Source: NC2004 sp050874905 (GTDB lineage Bacteria > Bacillota > Clostridia > Lachnospirales > Lachnospiraceae). Taken from it: 64,000 nt of DNA. Of the stretch, positions 1 through 9,005 are shown piece by piece. The notes under the pieces were generated by a model. That model saw only the letters and a list, made by a program, of their open reading frames with translations, was not told the origin of the DNA and ran no database searches. The translations under genes were made by a program, and so were the position numbers. The first letter of the stretch is position 1. Each line of letters opens with the position of its first letter. The DNA lies in NCBI GenBank assembly GCA_050874905.1, contig JBNMLP010000011.1, positions 36,501 to 100,500 on the forward strand, in the 5' to 3' direction.

Positions 1-31
1 CAATATAATTATATATTCCTGTGTTTATCAC
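1..31 (-). CDS. Start of a gene cut by the window edge, possibly flgB
   Basis: Only the first ten codons are inside the window. An AGGAGG Shine-Dalgarno at 41-46 (minus strand) sits nine bases before a GTG codon at 31-29, and the frame then reads MINTGIYNYI with no stop up to base 1. In Bacillus, and to my knowledge in motile Lachnospiraceae, codY is followed by flgB (flagellar rod), whose product starts with a short segment of this kind. The flgB reading rests on position and these few residues, so it is an inference; the translation start itself is better supported. Confidence 0.4.
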   Translation of the reverse strand, partial: MINTGIYNYI

Positions 32-61
32 CTTTTGGAACCTCCTGACTTTTTTTCATAC

Positions 62-99
62 AAAAAGGAATCCATGAGCTGCCTCAAAAATTCCTTTTT
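62..99 (-). terminator. A/T-rich stem-loop between codY and the next gene
   Basis: Arms AAAAAGGAAT (90-99) and ATTCCTTTTT (62-71) are perfectly complementary and the second arm ends in a T run on the minus strand. The stem has few G/C pairs, so it could be a weak intrinsic terminator after codY or an attenuator before the edge gene. A small CCCC-TAC-GGGG hairpin lies at 140-150, just after the codY stop. Confidence 0.35.
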
Positions 100-159
100 A
101 CTCCTCTCGGAAGTCCTTTTCCGATCTATCTCTTACGATCCCCTACGGGGCAATCGCTG

Positions 160-942
160 TTATCTTTTTCTGTAACTAGTATATTTCTTTAATTCATCAA
201 ACACAAGATCATTGGTGATCTTGATCCATGTTCCCTTCATTCCGGCTGATCTTGTCTCGATCACCCCTGCACTTTCAAACTTCCGAAGTGCATTGACGAT
301 CACAGATCGGGTAATTCCTGCTTCATCTGCGATCCGGCTCGCCACAAGACGTCCTTCCATACCATGCAGCTCCTTGAGCACATGGACGATTGCATCCAGC
401 TCTGAATTAGATAATGTTGCCAGTGCAGACTGCACAATTGCAAGTTTCCGGCTTTCTTCCTGATTCTCTTCATTCACAGACCGCATCATCTCCAGGCTAA
501 CCACGGTTGTCCCATATTCACTCAAGATGATATCATCGATCGAATAAGCCTCTCCCCGGCGGTATAAAAACACGGTTCCCAGACGTTCCCCTGCAATAAT
601 GATCGGGTTGATCGTTGCCTGACACTGATTTGTCTCTTCCTCTGTAAATCCAAGTGTGACCATGTTGACATTCTCTTTCGTGGATAATACCGAAAGCAGA
701 CGTTCATTAAACATCTCATCCACGTAATCGCCGACCTTATCGCCCAGCAGACTTAAATCCTGTACACCATCCTCTGGATGATATACACCAAGAATCTTTC
801 CTTTATAACTTACCACGAGCGCATCAGATCGTAATGTCTCACTCAGCACCTCACAGATATCATTAAAAATAACCTTCTGTGTATTGTTGTTGTGTAATAA
901 TTTATTGATCTTACGTGTTTTATCCAGTAATTGAACACTCAT
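160..942 (-). CDS. codY: CodY, GTP-sensing global transcriptional repressor
   Basis: CodY is the cytoplasmic regulator of low-GC Gram-positives that binds branched-chain amino acids and GTP and represses amino-acid, nitrogen and post-exponential genes. The 260-residue product has the family length: an N-terminal GAF-like ligand domain (about 1-155) and a C-terminal winged helix whose helix-turn-helix begins SRIADEAGITRS near residue 202. The ATG at 942 is preferred over an upstream one because GGAGG lies eight bases before it and the protein then starts MSVQLLDKTRKIN, as usual for CodY. It is downstream of topA, a common clostridial order, and appears to have its own promoter at 1009-1037. 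Identification is firm. Confidence 0.96.
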   Translation of the reverse strand: MSVQLLDKTRKINKLLHNNNTQKVIFNDICEVLSETLRSDALVVSYKGKILGVYHPEDGVQDLSLLGDKVGDYVDEMFNERLLSVLSTKENVNMVTLGFTEEETNQCQATINPIIIAGERLGTVFLYRRGEAYSIDDIILSEYGTTVVSLEMMRSVNEENQEESRKLAIVQSALATLSNSELDAIVHVLKELHGMEGRLVASRIADEAGITRSVIVNALRKFESAGVIETRSAGMKGTWIKITNDLVFDELKKYTSYRKR

Positions 943-1008
943 CGTGAACCTCCATGACCACAATTCGTTTCGCAACCGAAACCCGGTCGTGATAGTTATA
1001 CAAGGTAG

Positions 1009-1037
1009 ATTTTATCACAAATGAACAAGAATAACAA
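1009..1037 (-). promoter_or_regulatory. Probable sigma-A promoter for codY
   Basis: On the minus strand TTGTTA (1032-1037) is followed after 17 bases by TAAAAT (1009-1014), giving a leader of about 60 bases before the codY ATG. Its presence suggests codY can be expressed separately from topA. Read by eye; no start site is known. Confidence 0.5.
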
Positions 1038-1061
1038 CCTTTTTTGTTACTTCTCTCGGCA

Positions 1062-3194
1062 CTATGCTTCTTCTTTCTTCGGCAGATTTGTCACATAACC
1101 ACATTCCGCATCGGAGCATACCAGTTTCTGCCCCTTGATCAGCATATAATTGCCACATTTCGGGCAAGGTTCTTTGGCTGGTCTCTGCCAGCTCATAAAC
1201 TCACAATCCGGATATCCGGTACATCCGTAATATTTCCGTCCTTTTTTCGTCTTTTTCAGTGCCAGTTCCTTGCCGCACTTTGGACAAGGTACACCGATCT
1301 TTTCAAAATGCGGTTTTGTGTTGCTGCACTCCGGAAATCCCGGACAAGCTAAGAACTTACCATACGGACCGTATTTGACTACCATGTTGCGCCCGCATTT
1401 TTCACAGACCACATCTGTCACTTCATCCTGAATCTCTACTTCATCCAGTTCTTTTAACGCATTTTCCACCGCTTCATGAAGCTCCGGATAGTTGTTCCTT
1501 AAAATTTCTTTCCAGTACATTTTGCCATCTTCGACAGCATCCAGAAGTGTTTCAATATTTGCAGTAAATGCCACATCCACAATAACAGGAAATGCCTGCA
1601 TCATCATATGGTTTACCGCTTCTCCAAGTTCCGTTACGCAAAGACATTTGTTCTCCTTTACGACATAACGTCTTGTGATCAGTGTATTGATCGTGCTGGA
1701 ATAGGTACTTGGACGTCCAATGCCCAGCTCCTCCATCGTCTTTACCATCGCCTGCTCGGTATATCTTGCCGGTGGCTGTGTAAAATGCTGCTTATCGACT
1801 AAAGTTACCCCGGATAACTCCATGCCCTTGCTTAAGTTACGCACTGCACTATTACCATCCTTTTTTTCCTCATCCAGATCATAAATGGATAAGAAACCAT
1901 CAAATTTAAGCTTGGAAGTAGCAAGCTGGAACCGGTATTTTCCTGCTGCGATCTTTGCAGTAATAGTTTCATAAACCGCATTGTCCATCTGACTCGCCAT
2001 AAAACGGTTATAGATCAACTGATATAGGCGGAACAGATCTCTTGACAGATCTTCTTTTACCTTTACCGGATGCATGTCAATATAAGAAGGACGGATTGCC
2101 TCATGTGCATCCTGAATTTTCTTTTTTGAATCGTTGACTTTTGCACTTTTTCCTATATATTCCTTTCCAAACCGCTCCTCAATATACGCCTTGGCATGTG
2201 CCTTTGCCTCATCAGAAACACGGACAGAATCGGTACGAAGATACGTGATCAGACCAATCGTTCCATGTCCTTTTACCGGAACACCCTCATAAAGCTGCTG
2301 TGCGAGCTGCATCGTCTTTTTGGTAGAAAAATTAAGCTTTCTGGCTGCCTCCTGCTGCAGGGTACTGGTGGTAAACGGGAGGGGACTCTTCTTGATCCGC
2401 TCTCCAGTCTTTACTTCTTCCACCAGATAAGAATTCTTTTTTAATTCATCTTTTATCTGCTTCATTTCTTTGGCAGAATGTATTATAACTTTTCCTTTTT
2501 CATCTCCGGTGAAATGTGCCACCAATGGCTTTCTGGAACCACTCACTGCAAATTCCGCATCCAGACTCCAGTATTCTTCTGGAATAAACGCATTGATCTC
2601 ATCTTCCCGATCGCAGATCAGACGCAGCACAACCGACTGAACACGTCCGGCACTCAAACCACGTTTGATCTTTGCCCAGAGGATCGGACTGATCTCGTAA
2701 CCGATCAGACGATCCAGCACACGCCTTGCCTGCTGGGCATCCACCAGATTCATATCAATCTCCCGGGCATTTTTAATAGATTCCTTCACAGCATTTTTCG
2801 TGATCTCATTAAAAGTAATACGGCTGTAATCCTTATCTTCCAACTTCAAAGCATGTGCCAGATGCCAGCTGATCGCTTCTCCCTCGCGGTCCGGGTCAGT
2901 TGCAAGATAAATCTTATCTGCTTTTTTTACTTTTTTACGCAGCATTGCTAAAATATCACCTTTGCCGCGAATTGTGATATATTTTGGCTCATAATCATGC
3001 TCCACATCAATTCCTGTTGTACTTTTTGGCAGATCTCTTACATGTCCTGCCGATGCCACTACCTCATAAGACGAGCCTAAAAATTTCTTGATCGTATTTG
3101 CTTTAGTTGGCGACTCCACGATCACCAGATTATTTTTCTTCTTCTTGGCTGTTGTCGCCTTTTTCGCCTTTGCAGCAGTTGTCTGATTGGCCAT
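1062..3194 (-). CDS. topA: DNA topoisomerase I (type IA)
   Basis: This enzyme relaxes negative supercoils through a transient 5'-phosphotyrosine link. The 710-residue product starts with a lysine-rich leader, then a Toprim domain with Glu28 in VIVESPTKA and the acidic DPDREGE motif (Asp100, Asp102). The catalytic tyrosine is Tyr318 in ITYLRTDS. The C-terminus carries three four-cysteine zinc ribbons (about residues 597-623, 637-664 and 677-698), the usual DNA-binding tail of bacterial TopA. It lies 35 bases after dprA on the same strand and before codY, so it may be read from the comM-dprA transcript. Length and motifs are intact. Confidence 0.98.
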   Translation of the reverse strand: MANQTTAAKAKKATTAKKKKNNLVIVESPTKANTIKKFLGSSYEVVASAGHVRDLPKSTTGIDVEHDYEPKYITIRGKGDILAMLRKKVKKADKIYLATDPDREGEAISWHLAHALKLEDKDYSRITFNEITKNAVKESIKNAREIDMNLVDAQQARRVLDRLIGYEISPILWAKIKRGLSAGRVQSVVLRLICDREDEINAFIPEEYWSLDAEFAVSGSRKPLVAHFTGDEKGKVIIHSAKEMKQIKDELKKNSYLVEEVKTGERIKKSPLPFTTSTLQQEAARKLNFSTKKTMQLAQQLYEGVPVKGHGTIGLITYLRTDSVRVSDEAKAHAKAYIEERFGKEYIGKSAKVNDSKKKIQDAHEAIRPSYIDMHPVKVKEDLSRDLFRLYQLIYNRFMASQMDNAVYETITAKIAAGKYRFQLATSKLKFDGFLSIYDLDEEKKDGNSAVRNLSKGMELSGVTLVDKQHFTQPPARYTEQAMVKTMEELGIGRPSTYSSTINTLITRRYVVKENKCLCVTELGEAVNHMMMQAFPVIVDVAFTANIETLLDAVEDGKMYWKEILRNNYPELHEAVENALKELDEVEIQDEVTDVVCEKCGRNMVVKYGPYGKFLACPGFPECSNTKPHFEKIGVPCPKCGKELALKKTKKGRKYYGCTGYPDCEFMSWQRPAKEPCPKCGNYMLIKGQKLVCSDAECGYVTNLPKKEEA

Positions 3195-3229
3195 GCTTAC
3201 ACTCCTTACCTACATGAAAAACATTCGAT

Positions 3230-4321
3230 CTATATAACAACACTATAATAATTCTGACGTGGCTGACGGATATCTCCCTGCTGTTGCAAATGCAGCAGCA
3301 ATGGCATCAGAGCAGCCAAATTCAATCCCGTTTCTTCTATAATAGTGTCTATATATTTTGGTTCTAAACGTAGTACACTATACACCATTTTTTCTTGATT
3401 TACAAGTGTGTTATTCCGATGTAAGGTAAAACCACCTCCTTCCTTTACTTCCATCCCCCATTCTTCCAACAAGTCCTCCACTCCCATCACAAGCTTGGCA
3501 CCGGAGCGGATCAATTCATTACATCCCTGCGACATTTCATCCTCTAACCGTCCTGGGACAGCAAAGATCTCCCGTCCTAGTTCCAATGCCTGATCAACTG
3601 TAATGAGAGAGCCACTTTTGCTTCTTGCCTGCGTCACCAATACACCATCCGACATAGCTGCGATCAGACGGTTGCGCATAGGAAAAAGTCCTGCCCGCGG
3701 TTTCTGATCCAGAGGATATTCACTGAGCAGTCCACCGTCCTGCTCCATTGCGTGATACAGCTTGTAATGCTCTTTGGGATAACATATGTTAATACCTGAT
3801 CCTAATATACCTAACGTATATCCCTTTTCCATCAACGCCCCTCTGTGAGCTGCTCCATCCACACCATAAGCAAGTCCACTGATCACATTCACCTTGTGTC
3901 TGGCAAGCTCTTTCGCAAAGTACGCCGCCATTTCCGTACCATAATAATCCGCCTGTCTGGCTCCCACAATAGCAACACTGCGCTGCCCTTTCTCCGGCAG
4001 TCTGCCTTTTAAATAAATCCCCATCGGAGGATCATATAGCTCTGTCAGCTTTTCAGGATACTCTTCACTCTCCCAGTGCAAAAAAGTAACCCCCGTATCC
4101 TCCAGTCTGTTCCGATGCGCCATCAGATCTGCTTCCTTTTTCGTTGCTTCAAACGCCTCCCTCATCCGTTCAGTTAAAATATCCGAAAACGTATTCACCT
4201 TCTGCTTATAAAGCTGCTCCGGTGTGCCGCAAAGCTGCAGCAGCTTTTTCCTGGTGCGATATCCAACGCCTGGAATATTCACAAACCAGAGCCACATGAG
4301 ATCTTTTTTTGTCCAGTCCAT
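3230..4321 (-). CDS. dprA: DprA/Smf, RecA loader for incoming single-stranded DNA
   Basis: DprA binds single-stranded DNA taken up in natural transformation and loads RecA on it. The 363-residue protein has a short helix-hairpin-helix-like N-terminus (FVNIPGVGYRTRKKLL), a central Rossmann-like domain with GARQADYYG, GILGSGINICYP and SKSGSLIT motifs, and a C-terminal winged-helix segment. The comM stop TGA is separated from this ATG by one base and the ribosome site lies inside comM, so the two are probably translationally coupled. Together with comM it suggests transformation capacity, although many non-competent clostridia also keep dprA. Confidence 0.97.
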   Translation of the reverse strand: MDWTKKDLMWLWFVNIPGVGYRTRKKLLQLCGTPEQLYKQKVNTFSDILTERMREAFEATKKEADLMAHRNRLEDTGVTFLHWESEEYPEKLTELYDPPMGIYLKGRLPEKGQRSVAIVGARQADYYGTEMAAYFAKELARHKVNVISGLAYGVDGAAHRGALMEKGYTLGILGSGINICYPKEHYKLYHAMEQDGGLLSEYPLDQKPRAGLFPMRNRLIAAMSDGVLVTQARSKSGSLITVDQALELGREIFAVPGRLEDEMSQGCNELIRSGAKLVMGVEDLLEEWGMEVKEGGGFTLHRNNTLVNQEKMVYSVLRLEPKYIDTIIEETGLNLAALMPLLLHLQQQGDIRQPRQNYYSVVI

Positions 4322-4322
4322 G

Positions 4323-5885
4323 TCACACCTCCTGCTCTGCCTGCCAGTATTTCACACTTCCATTGTGATATACAATAGCTTCATACAAATGAGGCAGCTG
4401 AATCTCATCCTGCCCATCCAGATCTGCCACCGTTTTTGCCACCCGTAAAATGCGATGATAGGAACGTGCACTCAGCTCCTGTTCTTTCATCTGCTTCTGA
4501 AAAAAATTCTCTGCTTCCCGGCTCATATTACAAATGTTTAAAATCTGCCCTGCGCGAAGCTGGGAATTAAATGAGATACCATCCGATTTATACCGTTTTT
4601 TCTGCCGCAGGCGCGCCTGTTCCACTCTTTTTCGCACAACCTTTGATGGTTCTTCTTTTTCTGTCTGTTTCAGCTTGGCAAACGGAACCGCCGCCACCTC
4701 CACACAAAGATCGATCCGATCTAACATCGGCTGGCTGATGCGCCCCAGATACCGACGTATCATAGTGGACGTACAATGACAGCGGGTGCGATCCGGAAAA
4801 TACCCGCAGGGACAGGGATTCATCGCTGCAACGAGCATAAAATCTGCCGGAAACGTATACGATGCCATAACTCTCGCTATTGTAAGCTTTTTATCCTCTA
4901 AAGGCTGCCGCATCACTTCAATCGCATCTTTGGAAAATTCCGGAAGCTCGTCTAAAAATAACACACCATTATGAGCAAGACTCATCTCCCCCGGAAGCGG
5001 TATGCGTCCGCCACCGGTCAATGCCGCAGCAGAAAGGGTATGATGCGGTGCACGAAACGGACGCTCCCTGATCAGAGACTGTCCCTCTTTTAACAACCCC
5101 TTTACACTGTATATTTTTGTGATCTCAATGCTTTCCTTCCGGCTGAGCGACGGCATGATCGATGGAATACACTGTGCCAGCATGGATTTGCCTGTGCCGG
5201 GAGGTCCGATCAGCAGCAGATTATGAAAACCGGCAGCAGCTATCTCCATTGCCCGTTTGACAAAGTGCTGCCCTGCCACCTCCGACAGGTCATGAGGATA
5301 ATCGCTGCCGACATGATCCACCAATTCCCCGGAAGCAGGCAGTAAAAGCTCCTCTCCCCGTTCCAGTCCCATAAAATACTCTGCAGTCTCCTTTAAGGTA
5401 GTCACGCCAAATACCTGCATGTCCGAAAGAACCGCTCCCTCTGCTGCATTTGTCTTTGGCACAAGCGCCTTTTTGATTCCCATTTTTTGCGCATACGAAA
5501 GCATAGGAAGCACACCGTTGACCGGACGAACATCTCCATTCAAGCCAAGCTCCCCTAGGATCATATATTCTGTTATGGATTCCTGTGAAATACAACCGAT
5601 TGCAACCAGAATCGCCACTGCGATTGCAAGGTCAAAGGCAGAGCCTTCCTTATGCAGATTCGCAGGGGATAAATTGACCGTGATCCGCTTTGCCGGAAGC
5701 ATAAATCCAGAGTTCTTCAGTGCTGTGCGCACCCGCTCCTGTGCTTCCTTTACCTCGGACCCTAAGTAGCCTACCATAGAAAACATTGGCAGGCCGTTAC
5801 TGACATCCACTTCTACACCAATCTCAGAGCCTTCCACTCCGCAGACAGTGCCACTTCTCACACTACTATACATACCTTCTACCAT
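4323..5885 (-). CDS. comM: ComM/YifB, Mg-chelatase-like AAA+ helicase
   Basis: ComM is a hexameric AAA+ motor reported to drive branch migration during transformation; in many Firmicutes its role is less tested. The 520-residue protein has the family's N-terminal Lon-protease-like fold (about 1-180), Walker A GPPGTGKS at 227-234, Walker B GVLFLDE at 307-313, a cysteine-rich insert (CPCGYFPDRTRCHC) and the Mg-chelatase-type C-terminal domain. It starts 23 bases after nrdR and runs into dprA with one base between, so nrdR-comM-dprA look co-transcribed. Nothing is missing. Confidence 0.96.
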   Translation of the reverse strand: MVEGMYSSVRSGTVCGVEGSEIGVEVDVSNGLPMFSMVGYLGSEVKEAQERVRTALKNSGFMLPAKRITVNLSPANLHKEGSAFDLAIAVAILVAIGCISQESITEYMILGELGLNGDVRPVNGVLPMLSYAQKMGIKKALVPKTNAAEGAVLSDMQVFGVTTLKETAEYFMGLERGEELLLPASGELVDHVGSDYPHDLSEVAGQHFVKRAMEIAAAGFHNLLLIGPPGTGKSMLAQCIPSIMPSLSRKESIEITKIYSVKGLLKEGQSLIRERPFRAPHHTLSAAALTGGGRIPLPGEMSLAHNGVLFLDELPEFSKDAIEVMRQPLEDKKLTIARVMASYTFPADFMLVAAMNPCPCGYFPDRTRCHCTSTMIRRYLGRISQPMLDRIDLCVEVAAVPFAKLKQTEKEEPSKVVRKRVEQARLRQKKRYKSDGISFNSQLRAGQILNICNMSREAENFFQKQMKEQELSARSYHRILRVAKTVADLDGQDEIQLPHLYEAIVYHNGSVKYWQAEQEV

Positions 5886-5908
5886 CCGGCAAAAAGCAGC
5901 AAGCTGTA

Positions 5909-6373
5909 TTATTTCTCTTCTTCTTTACTCAAAATCTTTTTGATCTCGTTCATAAAGGTATTGACATCCTTAAATTCACGATAAACGGATGCAAAACGAA
6001 CATAGGCAACCTCTTCTAAATTCATTAACTCTTCCATGACGATCTCACCAATGACCGAACTCTCAATCTCTTTTAATTCCATATTAAAGATCCTGTTCTC
6101 AATATTGTCAACGGTTCGCTCAATCTGATCTACAGAAACCGGACGCTTATGGCAGGACTGAAGGATACCTTTTTCAATCTTGGAACGATCATAAGTCTCC
6201 CGGTTATTATCCTTCTTGATCACTACAAGAGGAATTGATTCAATCTTTTCATAAGTCGTAAAGCGCTTCCCACACTTCTCACATTCTCTTCTACGACGGA
6301 TCGAATTATTATCATCGGCTGGACGTGAATCGATTACCTTTGTATTCTCATGTGCACAAAATGGACACTTCAT
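5909..6373 (-). CDS. nrdR: NrdR, ribonucleotide reductase repressor
   Basis: NrdR represses ribonucleotide reductase genes in response to ATP and dATP. The 154-residue product has the typical N-terminal zinc ribbon (Cys3, Cys6, Cys31, Cys34) followed by an ATP-cone domain beginning near PLVVIKKDNNRETYDRSK. Length matches the family. It lies between the YlmC-type gene and comM, all on the minus strand. No NrdR box was recognised nearby and no nrd genes are in the window, so its targets are elsewhere. Confidence 0.97.
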   Translation of the reverse strand: MKCPFCAHENTKVIDSRPADDNNSIRRRRECEKCGKRFTTYEKIESIPLVVIKKDNNRETYDRSKIEKGILQSCHKRPVSVDQIERTVDNIENRIFNMELKEIESSVIGEIVMEELMNLEEVAYVRFASVYREFKDVNTFMNEIKKILSKEEEK

Positions 6374-6462
6374 TCCGTTTGCTCTCCTTTCCTCCTCTTA
6401 ACACGACATCCCTACCTATTATTATAGTAAACAAAATCCACTTCGGTCAAGAAAAAAATGCC

Positions 6463-6735
6463 CTAACAGCGTGGTTTTTTACAGCCGGGCAGAGGAGGTG
6501 GCGGCGGTGGTGGAAGCTTCACGATGATCGCATCCGGTCCAATCCTCGAAATATCACAATACGGAATTGAGATCACCTTGCTGAAAAATATCTGAAAGCA
6601 TTTTCCGGTACCTGCGACCAAAAGTTCCTCAATCTTGCCCGTTTCAGGGCAGAACTTCATGTCCACAACTGCTCCCAGTTTTGCCCCATCACAGCAATTG
6701 ATCACTTCCTTTAACCGGAGATCTTTAAATGTCAT
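6463..6735 (-). CDS. YlmC/YmxH family PRC-barrel sporulation protein
   Basis: A 90-residue protein with the PRC-barrel fold of the YlmC/YmxH family, which is linked to sporulation in Firmicutes; its exact role is not known. The body is conventional (FKDLRLKEVINC, then GKIEELLV and VISIPYCDISRIGPDAIIVK). The C-terminus is not: seven prolines, LPG, then a basic two-cysteine tail (CKKPRC). ATG at 6735 is chosen over a GTG four codons upstream because that GTG lies inside the GTGGGG ribosome-site-like stretch. It is divergent from the plus-strand gene at 6846 and upstream of nrdR. Confidence 0.8.
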   Translation of the reverse strand: MTFKDLRLKEVINCCDGAKLGAVVDMKFCPETGKIEELLVAGTGKCFQIFFSKVISIPYCDISRIGPDAIIVKLPPPPPPPLPGCKKPRC

Positions 6736-6775
6736 AGGATTCCCCACTTTTCATTCTTTTTTCACCAAAAAAGCC

Positions 6776-6803
6776 TTACTTTTCCTACACAATATGGTAA
6801 AAT
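6776..6803 (+). promoter_or_regulatory. Possible promoter for the 6846-8987 gene pair
   Basis: TTACTT (6776-6781) and TAAAAT (6798-6803) are 16 bases apart, about 40 bases before the first plus-strand start. The -35 is weak, so this is tentative. Confidence 0.3.
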
Positions 6804-6845
6804 AGATCTATTACAATATATTATTATGCAGAAAGTGGATACCCT

Positions 6846-7598
6846 ATGTCAAAGAAGAAAAAGAATGAACAGACCACGCCCCTTAAGGACGATTCAAAAA
6901 AAGACAGCAGTTTTCAACGCTACCTTCAATCTTTAAAAGACGCCAGGCAACTGGAAAAAGATACCATGGCACAGATGGAAACCAAACGAGAAAAGATTGG
7001 CTATATTCTCTATTATCACAAATGGCAGATGCTGATCACCTTCATCGTTGTTTTTGTGATCATCTATGGTGCCCATGCCATCATTACGGGAAAAGATGCC
7101 GCATTTAACTGCGTAACCGTCAATGATGCCTACAATAAAGTGTGGAGTGCAGAGATTACCGACACACTGCAGCGATGTATCACATATGATAAAAAGAAAG
7201 AGGAGCTGCTCGTAAGTCCTTACTCTACCGACATCTCCCGGTACGATCCCGGTTATTACGGTGGAGACACCGGAATGCAGAGCATTTTCGCCCAGATGAC
7301 AGACTACCGGATCGATACGATCATTGCAGAACCAGATGTGATCGACTGGTTTTCCAGAGATGACAATTTCTGCGATTTAAAAGAGACTCTGCCAAGTGAC
7401 GTATACGCTGCCATAAAAGACGATATCGTCACCTGTAAAGATGCCAAAGGAAATGATATTGCATGCGGCATTGACCTCAGTGATACCAAATTATGCAAAG
7501 ATGGCAACTGCCATTTAAAACAACCGACAATCGCAATTTTTAATACAACCAGACATTTAGAAGAATCTATTTCTTTCATCAAAGAAATTTTTGAATGA
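6846..7598 (+). CDS. Unrecognised single-pass membrane protein
   Basis: I do not recognise this 250-residue protein. It has a charged cytoplasmic-type N-terminus (about 55 residues, many Lys), one hydrophobic segment at roughly 62-80 (MLITFIVVFVIIYG), and a soluble C-terminal domain of about 170 residues, presumably outside the cell, with several cysteines. It starts with ATG and is 45 bases upstream of glmM on the same strand, so the two are probably one operon. A link to envelope precursor supply is suggested only by that neighbour. No catalytic motif is visible. Confidence 0.75.
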   Translation: MSKKKKNEQTTPLKDDSKKDSSFQRYLQSLKDARQLEKDTMAQMETKREKIGYILYYHKWQMLITFIVVFVIIYGAHAIITGKDAAFNCVTVNDAYNKVWSAEITDTLQRCITYDKKKEELLVSPYSTDISRYDPGYYGGDTGMQSIFAQMTDYRIDTIIAEPDVIDWFSRDDNFCDLKETLPSDVYAAIKDDIVTCKDAKGNDIACGIDLSDTKLCKDGNCHLKQPTIAIFNTTRHLEESISFIKEIFE

Positions 7599-7643
7599 AA
7601 GGCAGAAACACGGGAATATTCTATGTAGCAGGGAGGGATTACC

Positions 7644-8987
7644 ATGGGAAAATATTTCGGAACAGACGGCTTCCGCGGTGAGGCAAATGTCAACTTGAAA
7701 GTCACACATGCCTACCGGATCGGGCGCTATCTCGGTTACTACTTTGGGCAGAATCATCAGGCGCGTATCCTGATTGGAAAAGACACCAGAATCTCCGGAT
7801 ACATGTTTGAGTATGCACTGGTTTCCGGTCTGATGGCTTCCGGCGCCAAAACCTATCTGCTCCACGTTGCACCGACTCCGTGTGTCTCCTTCAATATCAT
7901 AAATGGTGGATTTGACTGTGGTATCATGATCTCCGCCAGCCATAATCCTTATTATGACAACGGTATCAAGATCATGGATCATAACGGTCATAAGATCAGT
8001 GCAGAATTGGAAGAAAAGCTGGAAGAATATATAGATTCCCCGGAGGACGATCTTCCTTTCGCCCTCAAAAACAACGTGGGAAAAACCATTGATTTTGCCA
8101 TTGGAAGAAGTCACTATATCAAGCATCTTGCAAGTCTCGTTCCTGTTTCCTTGGAAGGACTCCGGATCGGTATCGACTGTGCCAACGGAGCCTCCAGCTC
8201 CCTTGCCAAACCACTGCTAGAGCAGCTCGGCGCAAAGGTATATGCCATTTACAACAAACCAAACGGAACAAACATCAACAAAAACTGCGGATCCACGCAC
8301 ACAGAAGCCCTGCAGCAATTTGTCAAGGATAACGGACTGGATGCCGGATTTGCCTATGACGGTGATGCCGACCGCTGCTTTGCAGTAGACGACAATGGAC
8401 GTCTGGTCAATGGTGATCTCATTCTTTATGTATGTGGCATGTTTCTCCACAAGGAAGGCACACTACGGCATGATACCGTAGTCAGCACATTAATCTCCAA
8501 CATCGGTCTTTCCCTTGCATTTGCCAAACACGGGATCAAGCTGGTACAGACCGACGTCGGTGACAAATATGTATCCGAGTGCATGACGAAAAATGATTAC
8601 TCCCTGGGGGGCGAACAGACCGGACATATCATCTTCGGAGATTACGCCCAGACCGGAGATGGCATTTTAACCTCACTCATACTTTTAAAGATTTTGGCAA
8701 CCGTCAAACAGCCCTTCCACGAGCTGCTTAACGACATTCAGATCTATCCACAGCTCAATGTCAATGTTCCGGTTTCCGACAAGAAAAAAGCACACGAAGA
8801 TCCTGATTTTCAGGCTGCTATTCAATCCATTGCACAAGTTTTAGGAGAAGAAGGCCGGGTGATCGTGCGGGAAAGCGGCACAGAACCGCTGCTCCGTTTA
8901 ATGGTAGAAGCCAAAAACGACAGCATCTGCCAGAATTATATCAATCAGTTAATGAATGTATTAACAGCAAAAGGATATACGGAATGA
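7644..8987 (+). CDS. glmM: Phosphoglucosamine mutase
   Basis: GlmM converts glucosamine-6-phosphate to glucosamine-1-phosphate for UDP-GlcNAc and peptidoglycan synthesis. The 447-residue product has the family layout: N-terminal KYFGTDGFRGEAN, phosphoserine loop MISASHNPYYDNGIK, metal-binding DGDADRC, sugar-binding GGEQTGHI and C-terminal phosphate loop RESGTEPLLR. The phosphoserine loop and length fit GlmM better than phosphomannomutase, but the alpha-phosphohexomutases are close relatives. An AGGGAGG-like ribosome site precedes the ATG. The gene end overlaps the left arm of a terminator. Confidence 0.9.
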   Translation: MGKYFGTDGFRGEANVNLKVTHAYRIGRYLGYYFGQNHQARILIGKDTRISGYMFEYALVSGLMASGAKTYLLHVAPTPCVSFNIINGGFDCGIMISASHNPYYDNGIKIMDHNGHKISAELEEKLEEYIDSPEDDLPFALKNNVGKTIDFAIGRSHYIKHLASLVPVSLEGLRIGIDCANGASSSLAKPLLEQLGAKVYAIYNKPNGTNINKNCGSTHTEALQQFVKDNGLDAGFAYDGDADRCFAVDDNGRLVNGDLILYVCGMFLHKEGTLRHDTVVSTLISNIGLSLAFAKHGIKLVQTDVGDKYVSECMTKNDYSLGGEQTGHIIFGDYAQTGDGILTSLILLKILATVKQPFHELLNDIQIYPQLNVNVPVSDKKKAHEDPDFQAAIQSIAQVLGEEGRVIVRESGTEPLLRLMVEAKNDSICQNYINQLMNVLTAKGYTE

Positions 8988-9005
8988 TCCGTATATCCTT
9001 TTTTC
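8971..9005. terminator. Bidirectional terminator between glmM and the M29 peptidase gene
   Basis: A perfect 13-base inverted repeat (AAGGATATACGGA at 8971-8983 and its complement at 8988-9000) with a four-base loop is followed by TTTTC on the plus strand. The left arm is coding sequence of glmM and the loop holds its stop codon. The convergent minus-strand gene ends at 9005, so both genes can use it. Confidence 0.85.
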
